Assembly (NCBI GenBank): GCA_017308575.1
Contig: JAFKEQ010000003.1
Span: 682,001-746,000 of the forward strand
From: Afipia sp.
GTDB taxonomy: Bacteria > Pseudomonadota > Alphaproteobacteria > Rhizobiales > Xanthobacteraceae
Direction: 5' to 3'
Length of the DNA: 64,000 bases
The position numbers and the translations under genes were made by a program. The notes beneath the pieces are model-generated. The model was not told the origin of the DNA. It did no database searches and was given only the letters and a program-made list of their open reading frames with translations. Below, piece by piece: positions 61,518 through 64,000 of the stretch (positions are counted from its first letter, which is position 1; the number at the start of each line of letters is the position of its first letter).

Positions 61518-61656
61518 ATTACAAAACATTAATTCCCCCGTCAGAGCGCCGTAAGGCCGCGTCCCCCATCTTCAAGAGCACAGGTGCACGTCTCCATTCG
61601 GAAGATTCGGCACCGCGAGATTTCCGTTCCTCGTTTCGTCCTCTTGGAGATTCTTC

Positions 61657-63240
61657 ATGACCGACCGCCCCACCGACTTTTCCAAACTCCCGTCCTATAC
61701 CGCGCCTCGCCGCTCCATCTTCTCCGCGCGCAAGTTCGCGCTGATGGCATCGGTGGTCGCCGGTCTTGGCGTCGCCGCCTACGGCCTCAGCCCCTCGAAC
61801 AACTTCGACCTGCTGACCACGACCGCGCACGCGCAGGTCAACAAGGAAGTTCGTCAGGTTCAGCAGCCGATCGGCTTCGCGGACATCGTCGAGCGCGTGA
61901 AGCCGTCGGTGATTTCGGTCCGCGTCAAGATCAACGAGAAGTCGAACGACAGCGCCGACAACGGCGACAATCCGTTCCCGCCGGGCTCGCCCATGGAGCG
62001 CTTCTTCCGCCGCTTCGGCGGTCCGGATGGATTCCCCGGCGGACGCGGCCGTGGCGGTCGCGGCGGCCAGATGGTGACCGGGCAGGGCTCCGGCTTCTTC
62101 ATCTCGGCTGACGGCTATGCCGTGACCAACAATCACGTCGTCGATAGCGCGGACAAGGTCGAGGTCACGACCGATGATGGCAAGACACACACCGCGAAGG
62201 TGATCGGCACCGATCCGCGCACCGATCTTGCGCTGATCAAGGTCGATGGCATCAGCAACTTCCCGTATGCGAAGCTCTCCGACGGTACGCCGCGCATCGG
62301 CGACTGGGTGCTGGCGGTCGGCAATCCGTTCGGCCTCGGCGGCACTGTGACCGCGGGTATCGTTTCGGCCCGTGGCCGCGACATCGGCAACGGCCCGTAT
62401 GACGACTTCCTGCAGATCGACGCGCCCGTGAACAAGGGCAACTCGGGCGGCCCGACCTTCAACACCGAAGGCGACGTTGTCGGCGTCAACACCGCGATCT
62501 ATTCGCCGTCGGGTGGCAGCGTCGGCATCGCCTTCGCGATTCCCGCATCCACGGTGAAGAGCGTGGTCCAGCAGCTCAAGGACAAGGGCACCGTCAGCCG
62601 CGGCTGGATCGGCGTCCAGATCCAGCAGGTGACGCCGGAAATCGCCGACAGCCTCGGCCTGAAGAAGACCGAAGGCGCGCTGGTCGCTGAGCCGCAGCCG
62701 GGTGGCCCGGCCGCGAAGGCCGGTGTTGAATCCGGCGACGTCATCACCCGCGTCAACGATCAGCCCGTGAAGGATGCGCGCGAACTCGCCCGCACCATCG
62801 GCGGCATGGCGCCCGGCCAGACCGTGAAGCTCGTCGTGCTTCACAAGGGCCAGGACAAGATCCTCAGCATGACGCTGGGCGAATTGCCGAACAGCAAGCA
62901 GGCGAAGGCCGACAATGATCGCGATGACGACAATGGCGGAGCGCGCGGCAGCGTGACGGTGCCGAATCTCGGCCTGTCGCTGGCTCCGGCCGCGAGCGTT
63001 GCGGGCGCGGGCAAGGAAGGCGTGGTGGTCACCAACGTCGATCCGAACAGCCCGTCGGCGGAGCGCGGCCTGAAGGAAGGCGATGTGATCTTCGAGGTCG
63101 GCGGCAAGCAGGTTGCGACGCCGGGTGAGGTGCGCGAAGCCATCAAGGCTGCGCGCGCCGACAACAAGAACAGTGTGCTGGTCCGCGTGAAGTCCGGCGA
63201 CTCGTCGCGCTTCGTCGCGATGCCAGTCGGCAAGGGCTAG
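61657..63240 (+). CDS. degP: Do family serine protease DegP/MucD-type
   Basis: 527-aa periplasmic protease-chaperone. N-terminal signal/anchor (20-60), trypsin-like domain with H160 (VTNNHVVD), D190 (PRTDLALIK) and S263 (KGNSGGPTF), and two PDZ domains (about 290-380 and 415-515). A Gly/Arg-rich LA-loop-like insert is at 120-140. Degrades or refolds misfolded envelope proteins. A perfect hairpin lies just after the stop. Confidence 0.94.
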   Translation: MTDRPTDFSKLPSYTAPRRSIFSARKFALMASVVAGLGVAAYGLSPSNNFDLLTTTAHAQVNKEVRQVQQPIGFADIVERVKPSVISVRVKINEKSNDSADNGDNPFPPGSPMERFFRRFGGPDGFPGGRGRGGRGGQMVTGQGSGFFISADGYAVTNNHVVDSADKVEVTTDDGKTHTAKVIGTDPRTDLALIKVDGISNFPYAKLSDGTPRIGDWVLAVGNPFGLGGTVTAGIVSARGRDIGNGPYDDFLQIDAPVNKGNSGGPTFNTEGDVVGVNTAIYSPSGGSVGIAFAIPASTVKSVVQQLKDKGTVSRGWIGVQIQQVTPEIADSLGLKKTEGALVAEPQPGGPAAKAGVESGDVITRVNDQPVKDARELARTIGGMAPGQTVKLVVLHKGQDKILSMTLGELPNSKQAKADNDRDDDNGGARGSVTVPNLGLSLAPAASVAGAGKEGVVVTNVDPNSPSAERGLKEGDVIFEVGGKQVATPGEVREAIKAARADNKNSVLVRVKSGDSSRFVAMPVGKG

Positions 63241-63302
63241 TCACGCTTACGAGATGGGGAGTTGTCGCCGGCTCGTTCGCCCCCGCCGACGGCTCCTTCC
63301 CG

Positions 63303-63326
63303 GGAGCGGGCCTCAAGGCCCGCTCC
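63303..63326 (+). terminator. Perfect 10-bp hairpin after degP
   Basis: GGAGCGGGCC-TCAA-GGCCCGCTCC, 63 bases past the degP stop, without a U run. Could stabilise mRNA 3' end or block read-through. Confidence 0.45.
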
Positions 63327-63444
63327 TTGAAACCAGGGCATGACGTCGCACGTATCTGAGGCGTGATGCTTGAATTGCTCTCGATGGGAAACGCCCCCCT
63401 CCGTCGAGTGCAGGCGCGATCGCGCTCCAGTCGGTCGTGCACGG

Positions 63445-63483
63445 CGGGCGGTGAGGTCTCCCCAGCTTCACCGCCCGTTTTTT
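63445..63483 (+). terminator. Intrinsic terminator between degP and the response regulator
   Basis: CGGGCGGTGAGG (63445-63456) pairs with CTTCACCGCCCG (63466-63477), one G-U, followed by TTTTTT. Confidence 0.85.
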
Positions 63484-63582
63484 CCCGGTGCAACCGCAAG
63501 GCGATTGGCCGCCTTGCATGAGGACGGTCATCGCGCCATGGTGTTGGAAAGCCCCGCTACTCAGAGCCAGACCGAATCACAC

Positions 63583-64000
63583 ATGCGACTGCTCATCGTT
63601 GAAGACGACCGCGAGTCGGCGGACTATCTCGTGAAAGCATTTCGCGAGGTGGGGCATGTGGCCGATCTTGCCAGCGACGGCGAGGAAGGTTTGGCGCTGG
63701 CGGAATCGGGCGAATACGACGTGCTGGTGATCGACCGCATGCTGCCGAAGCGCGACGGCCTGTCGATCATCGGCACGCTGCGCGCCAAGGGCAATCATAC
63801 CCCGGCGCTGATCCTCTCCGCGCTCGGTCAGGTGGACGATCGCATCAAGGGCCTGCGCGCGGGCGGCGACGACTATCTGCCGAAGCCTTATTCATTCGCG
63901 GAACTGCTGGCGCGCGTCGAAGTGCTGTCGCGCCGTCACGGCGGTCCCTCCGAGGAGACGACCTATCGTGTCGGCGATCTCGAACTTGACCGGCTGTCGC
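63583..64000 (+). CDS. OmpR-family response regulator (cut by window end)
   Basis: First 139 residues: receiver domain with D51 (VLVIDRMLPKRDGLS) and K in LPKPYSFAELLAR, then the start of a winged-helix domain (YRVGDLELDRLS). An in-frame ATG at 63538 would add 15 residues; GAGGAC precedes it at some distance, whereas 63583 lacks a ribosome site, so the true start is open. The sensor kinase is expected just beyond the window, as is usual downstream of degP in this group. Confidence 0.85.
   Translation, partial: MRLLIVEDDRESADYLVKAFREVGHVADLASDGEEGLALAESGEYDVLVIDRMLPKRDGLSIIGTLRAKGNHTPALILSALGQVDDRIKGLRAGGDDYLPKPYSFAELLARVEVLSRRHGGPSEETTYRVGDLELDRLS

Overview
The window is chromosomal DNA from a high-GC alphaproteobacterium. 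The gene set points to the Bradyrhizobium/Afipia/Rhodopseudomonas group (Nitrobacteraceae): DivK-PleD, MucR, EipB, DUF1849/DUF3572/DUF5330/DUF2336/DUF1491/DUF6456 proteins, a cycHJKL (ccmIEFH) operon followed by degP, and an RcGTA-type gene transfer agent cluster. Genus and species cannot be fixed from the sequence alone. No rRNA, tRNA, CRISPR array, integrase or intact insertion sequence was seen.

Layout. 0.2-5.3 kb: EipB envelope protein, DNA polymerase IV, DUF3572, the cell-cycle regulators DivK and PleD, and a CBS-BON protein. 5.4-9.3 kb: a universal stress protein, a strong bidirectional terminator, a class II aldolase gene broken by an in-frame TGA, and a membrane glycosyltransferase. 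9.3-19 kb: mostly conserved alphaproteobacterial genes, including MucR, a DnaA-domain-IV protein coupled to DUF6456, SufE, DUF5330, a DivJ/PleC-like kinase, DUF1491, and DUF2336 with an exact CtrA box upstream. 19-29.4 kb: TerC, DUF1254/DUF1214, PBP1A, YcgN, an EmrB-type exporter, small secreted proteins, YcxB, an SNase-like protein and a GT4 glycosyltransferase.

29.7-52.6 kb is a gene transfer agent. A g1-like protein, terminase, portal, prohead protease, capsid, connectors, tail tube, chaperones, a short tape measure protein, distal tail, hub, NlpC peptidase, megatron, and a fibre/spike protein all lie on the + strand in RcGTA order. A lysis cassette (small TM protein, GH108 endolysin, 3TM holin) follows. 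There is no lysogeny or replication module. The cluster is interrupted by accessory genes: a GIY-YIG nuclease bracketed by two copies of one repeat, a decayed HHIVEQ nuclease-toxin with an intact DUF2019 partner, a secreted porin-like mini-protein, a secreted S1 protease, and an acyltransferase beside the fibre gene. Most of its larger gaps hold palindromic repeats: six copies of one ~122-bp double-hairpin element and six copies of five other elements. I saw none in the flanking ~50 kb.

52.7-64 kb: a FeuP/FeuQ-like two-component pair, then a DUF1902-HicA toxin-antitoxin cassette sitting exactly between two copies of a 17-bp direct repeat. After that come a conserved hypothetical, the ccmIEFH cytochrome c maturation operon, degP, a terminator, and the start of another OmpR-type regulator cut by the window end.

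The most promising points for new biology are the GTA cluster as a trap for palindromic elements and cargo genes, the GIY-YIG/repeat composite, the toxin-immunity remnant inside a GTA, and the toxin-antitoxin cassette with a clean 17-bp duplication.
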